A stretch of 64,000 bases of DNA from Fuerstiella sp. (GTDB lineage: Bacteria; Planctomycetota; Planctomycetia; Planctomycetales; Planctomycetaceae), in contig JAQWOH010000043.1 in assembly GCA_029245955.1 (NCBI GenBank), positions 1 to 64,000 on the forward strand. The letters are read 5' to 3'. Made by a program: the position numbers and the translations under genes. Positions 25,874-35,756 of the stretch are shown piece by piece (within the stretch, counting starts at the first letter, position 1; each line of letters opens with the position of its first letter). The notes beneath the pieces are model-generated. The model was given only the letters and a program-made list of their open reading frames with translations, did no database searches and was not told the DNA's origin.

Positions 25874-26644
25874 ATGAATTTCGATCAAGTAATTTTGCAA
25901 CTGCTCACGGGCGTCATGCTGTCCAGCCTTTTCCTTTGTCCGCAGCAGGCAACTGCCGACGTCTATGAGCTGCGAACGTACACCACCAACGAAGGCAAAC
26001 TGGATAACCTGAATGCACGGTTCCGCGATCACACTGTGCAACTGTTTACGAAACACGGCATGGAATCGGTTGGCTATTGGGTGCCTACCGACGGCCCGAA
26101 AGCGAAGAACACGCTGATCTACGTACTGAAGCACAAAGACCGCGATGCAGCCAAGGCTTCGTGGCAGGCGTTCCTGGCAGACCCTGACTGGAAGACCGTC
26201 GCCAAAGAATCACAGAAAGACGGACGGATCCTGGCCAAAGCACCGGATTCGGTGTTCATGGACGCAACAGACTACACGCCTGACTTCGCAAACGCGGGGA
26301 AGGGCGGCGACGCTGTGTTTGAATTGCGTATCTATCGTTGCAATGAGGACAAGCTTAGTAATCTAGACGCGCGTTTTCGAGATCACACGATTCGTCTGTT
26401 CAATCGCCACGGACTGACATCCGTTGCGTACTGGCACCCAACTGATGAACCCGGTTCCAAAGACACTCTGATCTACATCGTGCGACACAAGAGCCGGGAA
26501 TCTGCGGGGACATCATGGAAGTCATTCGGCGGTGACCAGGAGTGGAACAAGGTCGCCAAAGAATCGCAAAAGGATGGCCGATTTCTGCGAGAAAGACCCG
26601 AATCGATCTACATGAAAGCGACGGATTACTCAGGCATTCAATAG
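25874..26644 (+). CDS. Secreted NIPSNAP protein with two tandem domains
   Basis: 256 residues: a leader ending TAD and then two NIPSNAP (ferredoxin-like, dimeric alpha/beta barrel) domains in tandem. Each starts in the same way (VYELRTYTTNEGKLDNLNAR and VFELRIYRCNEDKLSNLDAR). Each has the mid segment VGYWVPTDGP or VAYWHPTDEP and each ends VAKESQKDGR. The two halves are clearly an internal duplication. NIPSNAP proteins have no established reaction; related barrels act as monooxygenases or as small-molecule binders. Its ribosome binding site is GAGGAAT. It stands alone between the kelch gene and a PQQ propeller gene. Confidence 0.9.
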   Translation: MNFDQVILQLLTGVMLSSLFLCPQQATADVYELRTYTTNEGKLDNLNARFRDHTVQLFTKHGMESVGYWVPTDGPKAKNTLIYVLKHKDRDAAKASWQAFLADPDWKTVAKESQKDGRILAKAPDSVFMDATDYTPDFANAGKGGDAVFELRIYRCNEDKLSNLDARFRDHTIRLFNRHGLTSVAYWHPTDEPGSKDTLIYIVRHKSRESAGTSWKSFGGDQEWNKVAKESQKDGRFLRERPESIYMKATDYSGIQ

Positions 26645-26722
26645 CCTTGAGACTGTGACCGGTATCAGTCTCAGTATTTGGCCCGGCACGCCTCACAATT
26701 CGCCAGATCAGGAAGCCCCGAC

Positions 26723-28006
26723 ATGCGATGTTACGCACTTCTGCCCATGACAACACTGGTCTTTCTTTCAGCACTCCCGCAGATCACGTCCGCGACAGAT
26801 GCTGACTGGACCGGCTGGTTGGGACCGGAACGCAACGGCTGGGTCACTGACTTCAAGCCACCGACAAAGTGGCCAGCAAAGTTGCAGAAAGGCTGGCAGG
26901 TCGAGGTCGGCACAGGCTACGGATCTCCGCTCGTTGCCGGTGGACGAGTCTACCAGCATGCTCGACAGGGTGGCGATGAGGTCGTCTGGTGCTTCGACCT
27001 GCACACCGGCAAAGTGCAGTGGCACCAGAAGTACGGTGTACCATTCAAGGCATCGCCCGGAGGTGAGTGGCACGGAACGGGACCGAAGTCCTCACCGGTA
27101 CTGGCTGATGGCCGAATCTTTACGATGAGCATCACCGGAGATCTGTCTGCGTGGAATGTGGATTCCGGTGAACTGCTGTGGCGAAGTGATTACGGATCGC
27201 ATTTCGAGCAGAACCGACCCAACTGGGGTGTGTCCACTTCACCAATCGTCGATGGCAATCATGTCGTCGTACACTTCGGCAACGACAACGAGGGAGCCCT
27301 TGTGGCTCTTGATGTGGCAACTGGAAACGAAATCTGGAGCCAGGGCAGCGACGGTCCTTCGTATTCGTCCCCCCTGGTGGCTGAGATTCACGACGTACGA
27401 CAGATTGTCGAATGGAATCATGAAGCCCTCGTGGGAGTGGACAGCCAGTCAGGTCGGCTGCTTTGGCGACATCCTTTTCCTCACCGAACCCATAACCAGA
27501 ATATGCCGACGCCTGCATTCCATAATGGACGTATTCTGCTGGGCGGTGAAAACCGAGGCGTGTACAGCCTGGAGCCGCGGCTCAGCGACGGCGTCTGGAG
27601 CGTGAAGCAACGCTGGAGCCAGGAAAAGGTGGCATTGGACATGAGTTCCGCCGTCGTCAACGGCAACCTGCTGTATGGCTTATCTCACTACAGCAAGGGG
27701 CAGTTTTTCTGTCTGGATACTGACAGCGGAAAGATCCGCTGGCTGGGGCCAGGCAGAACGGGGCAGAACGTAATGTTTCTGTCGGTTCCGGGACACATTG
27801 TCGCATTGATCGACAGTGGAGAACTGCAGATGCTTGCAGCGAGCGGCGACAGCTATAAGAAAGTCGCGGCCTGGAAAGTTGCGGACAGCCCCACGTGGGC
27901 ACCGCCCGTTCTGTTGCAGCATGGAGTTCTGGTTAAGGACCAGCAGTCACTTATCTATTGGTCGCTGGCAGAGTCGGCCGATAACTCCGCGTCGTCGACC
28001 AGGTAA
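26723..28006 (+). CDS. PQQ-type beta-propeller, secreted
   Basis: 427 residues from the ATG at 26723, chosen because AGGAAG lies seven bases upstream and it gives a leader (RCYALLPMTTLVFLSALP) ending in TSAT; the frame is open to 26678. The propeller begins WTGWLGPERNGWV and continues with blades such as DLHTGKVQWHQKYG, NVDSGELLWRSDYG, DVATGNEIWSQG and DTDSGKIRW. It is a BamB/PQQ-like repeat protein without visible dehydrogenase residues. It is the fourth of this fold within 13 kb. It is followed by a two-kilobase stretch of gene debris, so it ends the + strand block. Confidence 0.88.
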   Translation: MRCYALLPMTTLVFLSALPQITSATDADWTGWLGPERNGWVTDFKPPTKWPAKLQKGWQVEVGTGYGSPLVAGGRVYQHARQGGDEVVWCFDLHTGKVQWHQKYGVPFKASPGGEWHGTGPKSSPVLADGRIFTMSITGDLSAWNVDSGELLWRSDYGSHFEQNRPNWGVSTSPIVDGNHVVVHFGNDNEGALVALDVATGNEIWSQGSDGPSYSSPLVAEIHDVRQIVEWNHEALVGVDSQSGRLLWRHPFPHRTHNQNMPTPAFHNGRILLGGENRGVYSLEPRLSDGVWSVKQRWSQEKVALDMSSAVVNGNLLYGLSHYSKGQFFCLDTDSGKIRWLGPGRTGQNVMFLSVPGHIVALIDSGELQMLAASGDSYKKVAAWKVADSPTWAPPVLLQHGVLVKDQQSLIYWSLAESADNSASSTR

Positions 28007-30017
28007 GTTCACCAGCCGCTGCAGACTGCTGAGACCCTGCTGACTGACGGCAAGCAGCCCCTTTTCGGGCATCTCACATTTTCAAAACGTCAACCGAAAC
28101 CGGATGCTGAATACGGAGGCAGAGTTGTTGTCGGGAGCCGGAGCCGGATTGATCACCTCCTGGTAGCCGAGAGTTATGTCAATCAGCGGAAACCGATAAA
28201 AGAAATCGACATTCGATTCGTCACGAGCCACAGCTGCCGACGGTTGCCCCAGTTATAGGCGGCACCGACGACCTCCACATAAATAAGGGCCCTGGTGGCG
28301 TAAGCATCTGAACCGCGTATTCATCTGAACCGAATGGGGCATAAAACAGAAGATGAGTCCCTGTCAGTTCGTCATAAAGTGCTGAGTTATTTTAAGCTTT
28401 GCGCCACCTGCCAATATCTACAATCCGTGCTTTGCGGGTAAGCTCCCGTTCGTTTTTGAAAACACTCCCCAACCTTCTGGACCTGAGCTGCGGTTGATCG
28501 CGTTTTCGTCATTACGCCACACGGTGACCTTCGAGTGCCCCACGGTCTCAGTGAAAGGACACACGTTGGCCTGAAGTTCAGCCGCGCTACAGAGGTTGCC
28601 TGGGCCGACGTCGCCGACTTTAAAACGGTTAGCGGCCGCATCAGATAAGAGTGCGGCCACATTAACACGATCGTTTACAAATATGCCGGCAGCCATCCCC
28701 AGCTCCGATTCGGGCAGCCCATCGAGAATCTGCCAGTGCCTGGGATGGGCAGATACGCAGCATTCGGATTAATGTGCGCCGAGCCATTTAGAAACTGGTG
28801 TGATGTGACCGACACGATTCATCCTGTGTCACGGCTTCCCTGTCCCCGGCGAAGGCTCCTTAGGATGAAGGACGGACTGTACAGGCCGAAGGTATTTTGC
28901 CATAAAATCGTGGCTGTCTGGTCCGAGGCCGGTGAGTTATGCCGTTCCGTAGCCCCGCGGCCATCGCCCCAAGGAGTCACCTGCACCTGGTCGGCTTCTC
29001 CCTTGTTACACAGCGTCCCGGTTCCAACCAAGGCTATGTTAGTCAACATTGCAAACTTGTCGCTACCCAGAGGCGCTTCAGTCGATTGTTGGAACAGATG
29101 GTTGAAACTGGTTCTGAATTTGGTGTCGGTCGCCTTGTAGACGCGTTATTCCGCTTCAAGCCTCGCCAGTCGAAACAGAGTAAGTGACGACGGTGCAAAT
29201 GTAGAGTTTCTCGTCTCGACCAGAACCTGTCTCGCATGAATGCGCTTCAGCGCAGCTTACGGGTCACGCGGAACCGAAATTATTCCTGGTCTCTGCTCAC
29301 TGTTCGAATTCGCCCGTGTATCCGTGGCGGTCACCTGGGCACACGCTGTTTCCGACGCACAACAGATAAGCGAGGCAATCAATGTTGCAGAGAGTGTATG
29401 AAGTCGCAGGGATCTGTCCTTCGCACATCAGTGCGTCGCCACAGGCCCAACTTTCATTCGGTCGTTTTCAATCAGCGCATGCACTATTCCGAGATTCAGA
29501 AACGGGGCTGACAGGCCGACTCATCCGCCCCCGTACTTGGCGGTGCCGCCATTGCTCAGGAAGGCGCCGTGCAAACCGTCTCTGCCAACTCCAGGGTGCG
29601 GCGACAGGCAGTGGGGCATCGACTGCTGGATCCCAACAACAAGACGTCCCCGTATTCGCGAAGGATGTCCTGACATCCGACATGCAGGGTCTTAACCCCG
29701 ACGGCAAACCGACGGGCCAGAAAGCCACCAATACGGGCGTTTCATAAGCCAATACCACTGCCGAAAAAGCTACCATACACCGGATGAAACTGACTAGTGA
29801 GGAGCAGGCCAAGAAGACATTCAAAGAACGACTGTTGTACACTGCCTGGAAAATCGAAGCGTGAGCGAGGAACTGAAGACGAAATAAGTCCTGACAGCCC
29901 CTTGCTCAAGCGTCGGATTGCCGCCAGTTTTGCAACTGCTTTAAGGACGCATCCCGAGACGGCGCGGAAGAATTCCCATCGCAACTCACGATCCCGAACG
30001 TGACCGATACGAGCTGA
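28007..30017. other. Two-kilobase stretch of degraded sequence
   Basis: No intact gene. Short coding-looking pieces appear on both strands. One on the minus strand is the beta-barrel C-terminus given separately (28082-28300). Another on the minus strand, 28418-28760, reads DGLPESELG, then MAAGIFVNDRVNVAALLSDA and FKVGDVGPGNLCSAAELQAN, protein-like but with no family I recognise. On the plus strand, 29580-29747 reads QQQDVPVFAKDVLTSDMQG before a stop, and 29784-29864 could encode a peptide of 26 residues (MKLTSEEQAKKTFKERLLYT...). The mixture suggests one or more genes in decay. Confidence 0.55.
28082..28300 (-). pseudogene. Outer-membrane beta-barrel C-terminus, remnant
   Basis: On the minus strand the frame ending at the TGA 28082-28084 reads SNVDFFYRFPLIDITLGYQE, then NNSASVFSIRFRLTF and stop: alternating hydrophobic strands with a terminal Phe, as in outer-membrane barrels. 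Upstream (28256 onward) the reading continues only in another frame (YVEVVGAAYNWGNRRQLW), so the piece is frameshifted. No start is visible and the barrel's front part is missing. Confidence 0.5.
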
Positions 30018-31730
30018 TTAGATTACCGGTTCGCAGAGTGTCGCCGGAATCAGTGCGGCACTGACACAGCCGTGGTTTGACTGCGCTGACGTTGCACAGA
30101 AGTCAGCCAGATAGCCTCGACGCGGGTCTCGAGGCTGCCACGGCGGCAGAGCGGCCTTTCGTTTCGCCAGCTCCTCATCCGAGACTTTGACTTCGATCGT
30201 CCCCCTGATCAGATCAAAGACAATCGCATCACCATCGTGCACGCAGGCAATCGGGCCGCCAACCGCAGCTTCCGGAGCGCAGTGCACGCCGATAGCACCG
30301 TGTGATACGCCAGAAACTCGCGTGTCCGAAATGAACGCCACCTTACCGTCCAGTTCCGGCACAGCCAGAGCAGCCGTGGCCACCAGGACTTCCGGCATGC
30401 CGGACGCTACGGGGCCCCAGTATCGCAGCACAATAACACTGCCGGGTTTGATACGTCGCTCTTCGACCGCCTTCACAATATCGCGAGGATCGTCGAAACA
30501 GATGGCCGTACCTTCAAAGACCGGATCCTTCATGCTGGAGACCTTAAAGACGATGCCGTCAGGGGCCAGGTTCCCAAAACAGATCTGCATGTCCGCATAC
30601 GGCTTGTAGCAGTTGTCCTGATCGACAATCAAATCCTGTCCGTCCGGCGGAGCAGGGACATCAGCCAGATTTTCGGCCATAGTCTTCCCCGTTGCGGTGA
30701 GACATGCTCCGTCCAGCAGGCCGCAGTCCAGCAAGTGCTTCAGCAGCACGGGCGTTCCACCGATCTTATGCAGATCGACCATTGTTCGGGGACCTCGAGG
30801 AGCAAAACTGCACAACACGGGCGTCTCACGAAAGATCGGCTGCAGATCCTTCAGACTGAAATCGACCTCTGCCTCACGAGCAAGGGCCAACAGGTGCAGT
30901 ACGCCGTTCGTGGAACCTCCGGCCGCAGCGATCGATATCGCCGCATTACGAAACGCTGCCTGGGTCAGAATGTCTCTGGGACGAATGTTGTTTTCCAGCA
31001 GGTTTTTCAAAGCTGCTCCGACGCGGCGGCACTCGGCTCGCTTTTCAGCATCAACTGCTGGGGTCGAACTGCTGGCCGGCAGCATCAAACCTATCGCTTC
31101 CATGGCGATGCCCCAGGTGTTGAAGGACGCCGCAATTCCACAGCCGCCGGGACCGGGGCAGGCGTTGCGCAAAATTTCGTCACTCTCAGCCTCAGACATT
31201 TCACCAACCGACACAGCGGCCTGGGAATCGTAGACATCCAGAATCGTGATGTCCTTGCCGTTGTGACAGCCGGGAAGAATACTTCCCCCGCTGACAACAA
31301 GCCCCGGATAATTGGTGCGGGCCAGCGCCATTGCAAATCCGGGACCATTCTTATCGCAATGATGCGTTCCGATCAGTGCGTCATAGCAATGAGCCGTCAC
31401 GACGCATTCGGCGCTGTTCGCAATCAGATTGCGTGAAGGCAGGCTGGCGTTGCCGCCCTCCAGTCCCTGACTCAGATTGTCACTGACTCCAGGTGTACCG
31501 AACGGAAACCCCAGCAAACCGGCGTCCTCACACCCCTTCTTAAGCTCGGTTGCCAACTCGTACGCATGCACATTACAGGTGTTTCCTTCCAGCAGCGGCA
31601 CGCCAATCCCAATCTGAGCCTTGTCGAAATCAGCATCAGTCATGCCCAGGGCATAATAAAACGCGGTGACACCTTTTTGCCAGCCGGCGGTGAGTTGTGT
31701 GCTGTTCCAGTTGACGGCAGATTGAGACAT
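30018..31730 (-). CDS. ilvD: IlvD/Edd family dehydratase, probably dihydroxy-acid dehydratase
   Basis: 570 residues, the normal IlvD length. Cysteines placed as iron-sulfur ligands are C52 in GNTCNVH, C125 in HHCDKNGPG (the family CDKxxPG motif) and C197 in CPGPGGCGIAASFNTW. Other family marks are AAGGSTNGVLHLLALA and SDTRVSGVSHGAIGVHCAPE. IlvD converts dihydroxy-acids to 2-keto acids in branched-chain amino acid synthesis in the cytoplasm. The third cysteine motif departs from the common GxCxGMxTANTM form, so a sugar-acid dehydratase of the same superfamily is a real alternative. No other ilv gene is adjacent. Confidence 0.85.
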   Translation of the reverse strand: MSQSAVNWNSTQLTAGWQKGVTAFYYALGMTDADFDKAQIGIGVPLLEGNTCNVHAYELATELKKGCEDAGLLGFPFGTPGVSDNLSQGLEGGNASLPSRNLIANSAECVVTAHCYDALIGTHHCDKNGPGFAMALARTNYPGLVVSGGSILPGCHNGKDITILDVYDSQAAVSVGEMSEAESDEILRNACPGPGGCGIAASFNTWGIAMEAIGLMLPASSSTPAVDAEKRAECRRVGAALKNLLENNIRPRDILTQAAFRNAAISIAAAGGSTNGVLHLLALAREAEVDFSLKDLQPIFRETPVLCSFAPRGPRTMVDLHKIGGTPVLLKHLLDCGLLDGACLTATGKTMAENLADVPAPPDGQDLIVDQDNCYKPYADMQICFGNLAPDGIVFKVSSMKDPVFEGTAICFDDPRDIVKAVEERRIKPGSVIVLRYWGPVASGMPEVLVATAALAVPELDGKVAFISDTRVSGVSHGAIGVHCAPEAAVGGPIACVHDGDAIVFDLIRGTIEVKVSDEELAKRKAALPPWQPRDPRRGYLADFCATSAQSNHGCVSAALIPATLCEPVI

Positions 31731-31874
31731 CAGTGATATCGTTCCGGTAGTATAAGTGAACTAAGAATTGGCCTGCAGACAGTCGGCGACAAGGCTATTC
31801 CGAGCTTCCGTACAGGCCATTGCTGACGTTTCATGCCGTAAGTCACTGCCTCGCAAAGGCACGACATAAAGGCA

Positions 31875-32546
31875 CTAGTTCTGCAGACGTTTAATGCGGA
31901 TGTTGCGATACCACGCCTCACCGGGCGCCCCCCCGTGAATCTGAACGGCGATCTTTCCCGTTAGCGGAATCTCCTTGTCTGCTTCCGTGTAATCGACAGT
32001 CTGCAGCCCGTTCACCCACAACTGAATTCTTGGACCTTCACACAGAATTCGGTAGTCGTTCCACTCGCTGCGTTTCAGAACCTTATCCAGTTCCTTTGCA
32101 TCGGGCTTCGCCAGGATCGTTCTGCGACGCGATTCGTCATAGAGACAGCCCCAGTACTTCTGACCAAGATCCGCCTGATAGCCAATCATCTCATGATGGT
32201 CGGGAATTCGTTCACTGCGTATCTGAACGCCCGCGTTCGTGTTCTCGCCCAGCAATCTGAATTGCAGACGCAGCTCAAAGTCTCCAAAGCTCTGCATGTG
32301 AGAAAGAAAAAAGTTGTGCGGAATGCGGTCCTGCAACTGCCCGCCAACGATGCAGCCGGATTCGATTCGAAAAACGGAACGATCACCGTTCCAATCCTCC
32401 GTGCTTGTGCCATCGAACAGCGTCTCGAATCCATCCTCACCCTTGCTTTCGCCGTCAGAGCCGGCAATTGCCAAAGACACGGATGCAGCAAGGCATGTGC
32501 TAACAAACAAAGAAACGAACAGCACCGGGCGGTATGACTTGAACAT
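31875..32546 (-). CDS. DUF1080 (3-keto-disaccharide hydrolase-like) secreted protein
   Basis: 223 residues with a leader ending SLAIAG. The DUF1080/LamG-like jelly roll is recognised from GFETLFDGTSTEDWNGD, then GCIVGGQLQ, FELRLQFRLLGENTNAGVQI, SEWNDYRILCEGPRIQLWVN and GKIAVQIHGG near the C-terminus. The family is very abundant in Planctomycetota and includes 3-keto-glycoside hydrolases and laminin-G-like sugar binders. It is probably exported and acts on oxidised sugars. It lies 144 bases upstream of the dehydratase in the same direction. No ribosome binding site stands out. Confidence 0.88.
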   Translation of the reverse strand: MFKSYRPVLFVSLFVSTCLAASVSLAIAGSDGESKGEDGFETLFDGTSTEDWNGDRSVFRIESGCIVGGQLQDRIPHNFFLSHMQSFGDFELRLQFRLLGENTNAGVQIRSERIPDHHEMIGYQADLGQKYWGCLYDESRRRTILAKPDAKELDKVLKRSEWNDYRILCEGPRIQLWVNGLQTVDYTEADKEIPLTGKIAVQIHGGAPGEAWYRNIRIKRLQN

Positions 32547-33038
32547 AACAAAAAATGCTTTGCTTGTACCAACATGATACTGTTGGGTGAAAATGGTCGC
32601 TCGTCAGGGGCGGCGCGGATATTTATCATCCGATGAGTCGAACTCTGGTGTGCTGCCTCAAACGGCTGTTGGTGACACCACCAGCAGCAGATATTCTGAC
32701 ACTTCACGTACATCGGTGAAAGTGATCAGATCCCCAGACTCTTCACGAATGCAGACTCTTTACGAATCGTCGCAATAAACGGTAACCACCCGCCGGCCAC
32801 TGGGGCACGCCGGGCTGCACCTGTCTGGCCCCCGATACTCATCATACCAGGCAGCGTCCACAAGCTCCGCTACGCCCTGTCTGCTGCCAACTGTGGTCAG
32901 GGAACGACGCGGCTCACGACGCGCGAATCGTCCTCGACGCAGGCCCCCCGGCAACAGGGGCGTCAGGTGCACTGAACACACAATACGCCGTACGAAACGG
33001 CGACGGCGTCAACAACGGATGAAGTGACTCAGCCGGTT
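32547..33038. other. Intergenic stretch, nothing recognised
   Basis: Short open frames on both strands have no protein-like character. No strong hairpin seen. Confidence 0.5.
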
Positions 33039-33221
33039 TTACACCAGGACTGCTAGTTCTTCTTCCGTTTCCGTACAACTAACAGGCTCAACCTGAATTC
33101 CACCATCTGGTCCCTCGATCTCAAAGACAGCCGCTCCGTCTTCAATTTCCAGAAGAGTCACTTTGTAGTGTCCCAACAGAACAGACTCACCGGGTTGCAG
33201 ATCGAAAAGATGGTTTTGCAT
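33039..33221 (-). CDS. Small conserved-looking protein of unknown function
   Basis: 60 residues from an internal ATG: MQNHLFDLQPGESVLLGHYK then VTLLEIEDGAAVFEIEGPDG and an acidic tail ending ELAVLV. The pattern (short strands, a GES turn, then a beta-hairpin with alternating hydrophobics) suggests a small beta-barrel, superficially like CsrA-type proteins but without the CsrA sequence. The frame stays open to 33419, but that extension is rich in Pro, Trp and Cys and I consider it non-coding. No ribosome binding site is obvious. Unknown function; cytoplasmic. Confidence 0.5.
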   Translation of the reverse strand: MQNHLFDLQPGESVLLGHYKVTLLEIEDGAAVFEIEGPDGGIQVEPVSCTETEEELAVLV

Positions 33222-33668
33222 GAGCCATACCGTTTTCAAAAGAAATCGCTCGACGACAACGAACGTTGGTGTCTGATTGGCAGGAATGATTGAAGGCGGG
33301 GAAACAATTTGGTGCAACGGAACGGGAACGCAGCACAGAACGTACTGTCCATCCAACCAAACATCCAACAGCCTTGATGACAGGTGCCAATTTATAATGA
33401 CTGATGAATTAGGCGACAACGGCGAAACATCGTGATGTTACAAGTTCGTGAGACCTTTTTTTGATTTTGTTTTTTTCTCCCGATTGACTTGCAACCGCAT
33501 GTCACAAACTGTTCCCCGAATTAGCAACACTTAATCGCACAGTCGACCTCGAAGAGGTCGACTGTGCGGTGTACAAAACGTCACACCGCCGTGGAGACAT
33601 TCCGTGCATTTGTGTTTCTGTGTGCAGAGCGTACGAGTCCCCTGTAGCCAGCAAGAAGACAAATATCC
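33222..33668. other. Intergenic region upstream of the oligopeptidase gene
   Basis: It contains the perfect hairpin at 33536-33568 and a T-rich tract near 33453-33480. No gene is supported. Confidence 0.5.
33536..33568. promoter_or_regulatory. Perfect 15-bp inverted repeat with 3-base loop
   Basis: The left arm CGCACAGTCGACCTC (33536-33550), loop GAA and right arm GAGGTCGACTGTGCG (33554-33568) pair without mismatch. There is no U-run on either side, so it is not a standard terminator. It lies 100 bases upstream of the oligopeptidase start. It may be an operator, an attenuator hairpin or a short mobile palindrome. Confidence 0.7.
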
Positions 33669-35756
33669 ATGACAAACGAAAACCCATTGGTACGTCAGAC
33701 AGGACTGCCATCGTTTGACGCGATAAGACCAGAACATGTGAAACCGGCCATGACTTCGATACTGAAGCAGGCAGAGACGTACCTTCTTCAGGCAGAAGCC
33801 GCCCCGTTGTCTGACTGGGATGCGTTGATGTCACCGCTCGGAAAAATCGATGTGCTGTTTGAGTACGGTTGGTCACCTGTGAGTCATCTGCTGGGGGTCG
33901 CCAACAGTGAAGAACTTCGTGAGGCTCACGAGGCCATGCTGCCTTCAGTTGTCCAGTTCAGCCTGAAGAGCAAGCAAAGCATGGCGTTGTACGAACGCTT
34001 CTGCGCTATCCGGGATGCAGCAACCTGGATCGACCTGAATGATGCTCAGCATCGGATCGTCACGCAAGCAATTCTGGCCGCGGAACAGGCAGGTATTGGT
34101 CTGCAGGGAGAAGCTCGCGAAAGATTCAATGAAATCGCTCAAACGCTTTCACAACTGGGAAGCGACTTTTCCAACAACGTCCTTGACGCGACCAGGAGCT
34201 GGCACCTGGATATCACTTCAGCCACAGACATCGACGGTCTGCCGGAAAGTTTCCGCAGGATGGCCGCTGCGGCATGGTCTGATGCTGAGGAAAACAAGGA
34301 CCATGACGATGCCAATGCAGACTCAGGCCCGTGGCGGGTAAAACTGGATGCACCAAGTTTCGGACCATTCATGGAGCACTGCCGCAGTCGTAGTTTGCGC
34401 GAACAGGTCTACCGAGCCTACGTGACCCGTGCTTCAGACGGCAGGACTGACAATAACCCGCTGATCACAAAGATTCTTCAGCTGCGAGGCGAAAAGTGCA
34501 TGCTGCTTGACTATGAGCACTTCGCCGCATTAAGTCTCTCCAGGAAGATGGCGGCTGATGTCGCTGCGGTGCAGAAAATGTTCGATGACCTGCTGGCAGC
34601 GTCGCTGGAAGCGGGACAGACCGAGCTGGAAGAGATCACCAGACTGGCGAACGAAAACGGCCACGATGGGGACCTGGCTCACTGGGACGTGGGTTTCTGG
34701 GCCGAACGGCTGCGGGAACAGCGTTATGCGTTTACCGATGAAGAGTTGCGACCATACTTCTCGCTTCAGCGGGTAATGGACGGACTGTTCGAATTGTGTC
34801 ACCGTCTGTTCGGAATTTCGGTACGCGCTGCAGATGGGAAGGCCCCCGTGTGGCACAAAGACGTGCGATATTTTGAAATCTTCAACGAACAGGATCAGCA
34901 TATCGCCGGCTTCTATCTTGACCCGTACTCGCGGCCGGAAAACAAACGTGGTGGTGCATGGATGGACGACTGCGTCGCTCGTTCCGTGACCGCCGACGAG
35001 ACGCGCCTGCCTGTAGCACACCTGGTCTGCAATGGCACTCCACCAGTCGGCGAGACGCCGTCACTGATGACCTTTCGTGAAGTAGAGACTCTGTTCCATG
35101 AATTCGGACACGGTCTGCAGCACATGCTGACAGCTGTTGATCTCAGAGACGTGTCGGGGATCAACGGCGTCGAATGGGATGCCGTTGAATTGCCCAGTCA
35201 GTTCATGGAAAACTGGTGTTATCATCGCCCAACGCTGTTGGGCATGGCAATTCATCACGAAACGGGTGAGGTACTGCCCGATGATCTGTTCGAAAAAATA
35301 TGTAAGGCCCGTACTTACCGAGCAGCGTCCGCCATGCTGCGTCAGGTGCAGTTCGGTATGACGGACATCGAACTGCACACAACTTTTGATCCGGACGGCA
35401 TTGAATCCGTATTTGACGTTCATCGGCGGATCGCCGAAAAAACGTCGCCTCTGCCACCGCTGTCCGAGAATCGTTTTCTGTGCGCGTTCTCACATATCTT
35501 TGCAGGTGGATATGCAGCCGGCTACTACAGCTACAAATGGGCGGAAGTACTTAGTGCAGATGCGTTCGCCGCCTTCGAAGAAGCGGGCCTTGACGATGAG
35601 TCCGCGGTTGCAGCCACGGGCCGCAGATTTCGTAATACGGTGCTGTCTGAAGGCGGCAGTCGACATCCCATGGATATCTATCAGGACTTTCGTGGCCGCG
35701 AACCGAACACGGATGCACTGCTGCGACACTGCGGCCTGACAGGGGCCACATCATGA
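33669..35756 (+). CDS. prlC: Oligopeptidase A (M3 metallopeptidase)
   Basis: 695 residues, the usual length for PrlC/OpdA. It starts [20 protein letters not shown], like E. coli OpdA, without a leader, so it is cytoplasmic. The M3 zinc site is HEFGHGLQH at about 477-485, preceded by [10 protein letters not shown], and the third ligand region follows in [19 protein letters not shown]-terminal [20 protein letters not shown] is also characteristic. It degrades short peptides, including cleaved signal peptides. Its stop TGA overlaps the ATG of sthA by three bases (ATGA), so the two are translated from one message. Confidence 0.95.
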   Translation: MTNENPLVRQTGLPSFDAIRPEHVKPAMTSILKQAETYLLQAEAAPLSDWDALMSPLGKIDVLFEYGWSPVSHLLGVANSEELREAHEAMLPSVVQFSLKSKQSMALYERFCAIRDAATWIDLNDAQHRIVTQAILAAEQAGIGLQGEARERFNEIAQTLSQLGSDFSNNVLDATRSWHLDITSATDIDGLPESFRRMAAAAWSDAEENKDHDDANADSGPWRVKLDAPSFGPFMEHCRSRSLREQVYRAYVTRASDGRTDNNPLITKILQLRGEKCMLLDYEHFAALSLSRKMAADVAAVQKMFDDLLAASLEAGQTELEEITRLANENGHDGDLAHWDVGFWAERLREQRYAFTDEELRPYFSLQRVMDGLFELCHRLFGISVRAADGKAPVWHKDVRYFEIFNEQDQHIAGFYLDPYSRPENKRGGAWMDDCVARSVTADETRLPVAHLVCNGTPPVGETPSLMTFREVETLFHEFGHGLQHMLTAVDLRDVSGINGVEWDAVELPSQFMENWCYHRPTLLGMAIHHETGEVLPDDLFEKICKARTYRAASAMLRQVQFGMTDIELHTTFDPDGIESVFDVHRRIAEKTSPLPPLSENRFLCAFSHIFAGGYAAGYYSYKWAEVLSADAFAAFEEAGLDDESAVAATGRRFRNTVLSEGGSRHPMDIYQDFRGREPNTDALLRHCGLTGATS

